Assembly (NCBI GenBank): GCA_003550725.1
Contig: PUKZ01000104.1
Coordinates: 1 to 64,000, forward strand
Direction of reading: 5' to 3'
DNA: 64,000 nucleotides
Origin: Bacteroidales bacterium
Lineage (GTDB): Bacteria > Bacteroidota > Bacteroidia > Bacteroidales > UBA7960
The translations under genes and the position numbers were made by a program. This document shows positions 63,516-64,000 of this stretch, one piece after another (position 1 is the first letter of the stretch; each line of letters opens with the position of its first letter). The notes beneath the pieces were generated by a model. That model was not told the DNA's origin. It made no database searches and saw nothing but the letters and a program-made list of their open reading frames with translations.

Positions 63516-64000
63516 ATGTCACGTATTGGAAGTTGGCCTATATCAATTCCCGGGAATGTCGAAGTTAACATTACCCAAAATAATGTTGTGGAAGTTAAAG
63601 GCCCAAAAGGAGAATTGAGACAGGCTGTTAATCCGGCGATAAAAATTAAAATTGAAGACAACACTGTTTATTTTGAGCGCACATCTGATAAAAAAAGATA
63701 CAAAGCTTTACATGGTTTATACAGGGCTTTGGTAAATAATATGATTAATGGGGTATCTGAAGGATATAAAAGAACTCTTATGGTTGCCGGTGTCGGTTTT
63801 AAGGCACAAAATAATGGCCAGATACTTGAACTTTCAATTGGATATTCACATAATATATTTTTAGAAATTCCAAAAGAAATTAAGATAGAAACCGTAACCG
63901 AAAGAGGTAAAAACCCTAAAATAATATTAGAATCGTATGACAAGCAGCTTTTGGGCCAGGTAGTGGCCAAAATAAAGTCATTAAGAAAACCCGAACCATA
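63516..64000 (+). CDS. rplF: 50S ribosomal protein L6, cut off by the window end
   Basis: The frame opens at ATG 63516 (MSRIGSWPISIPGNVEVNIT) and runs 161 codons to the last base of the window without a stop, so it is missing from the ORF track. L6 signatures include VEVKGPKGELRQAV and MVAGVGFKAQNNGQILELSI. About 25 residues of the usual length are missing. It continues the spc operon order after rpsH. Confidence 0.96.
   Translation, partial: MSRIGSWPISIPGNVEVNITQNNVVEVKGPKGELRQAVNPAIKIKIEDNTVYFERTSDKKRYKALHGLYRALVNNMINGVSEGYKRTLMVAGVGFKAQNNGQILELSIGYSHNIFLEIPKEIKIETVTERGKNPKIILESYDKQLLGQVVAKIKSLRKPEP

Noticed and set aside
53061-64000. Absence of tuf after fusA as a deletion
   Set aside because: A fused str-S10 operon without tuf is common in Bacteroidota; nothing suggests a local loss.

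Overview
This window looks like a chromosomal segment of a low-GC member of the Bacteroidota, probably Bacteroidales/Marinilabiliales-like, though the sequence alone does not fix the order. The evidence is: TAnnTTTG-type -7 promoter elements before many genes; A-rich leaders with few Shine-Dalgarno motifs; GTG/TTG starts; Bacteroidota-typical families (DUF4168, DUF3822, DUF5063, TlpA proteins with a DUF4369-like front end, bacteroidete-type LptD); and gene orders such as rsfS-ftsH-LUD-cdsA-psd and DUF3822-rsmD-coaD. A BCCT osmolyte transporter and charged protein tails would fit a saline habitat, but that is inference.

Layout. 1-656: gene-poor DNA with a possible remnant reading frame and several inverted repeats. 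657-8636: S9 peptidase, recJ, trpS, a small membrane protein, hflX and an LpxL-like acyltransferase, all on +. 8722-10547: an ECF sigma / anti-sigma pair on -. 11207-14469: a Wza/Wzc-like exopolysaccharide export pair ending in a Tyr-Gly tail, then a strong hairpin and tRNA-Arg(CCG). 14892-17423: BCCT transporter plus a tandem universal stress protein. 17590-20655: YitT, TlpA-like and DUF5063 genes on -. 20920-23412: lipid kinase and glycyl-tRNA synthetase on +. 23489-34087: a long - strand block with pth, rplY, DUF4168, rpsA (long charged tail), psd, cdsA, DUF2007, LUD, ftsH and rsfS. 34320-35513: arfB and birA on +. 35677-36773: SRPBCC and pyrE on -, starting 7 bp from a divergent Nudix gene. 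37412-41489: TlpA-like, coaD, rsmD, DUF3822 and a pseudopilin-like protein on -. 42074-49727: Ldh-family oxidoreductase, lptD (-), amidase, MCE protein and ilvE. 49757-52555: pyrF, prfA and a Yip1-like protein on -. 53061-64000: fused str-S10-spc ribosomal protein operon, rpsL to a truncated rplF.

The dominant themes are translation (ribosomal proteins, EF-G, RF1, ArfB, Pth, RsfS, HflX, two tRNA synthetases) and envelope biogenesis (LptD, MCE, amidase, CdsA, Psd, LpxL-like, Wza/Wzc). I did not find a defence island, CRISPR array, intact transposase, prophage or secondary-metabolite cluster, and no convincing undescribed multi-gene system. The points most worth a second look are local: the about 205-residue charged extension on ribosomal protein S1, an anti-sigma factor with three N-terminal repeats, the pyrE/Nudix intergenic compression with a probable leaderless transcript, unusually long perfect hairpins at several gene borders, tandem promoters with a structured leader before rpsL, and two intergenic segments that resemble dispersed repeats.
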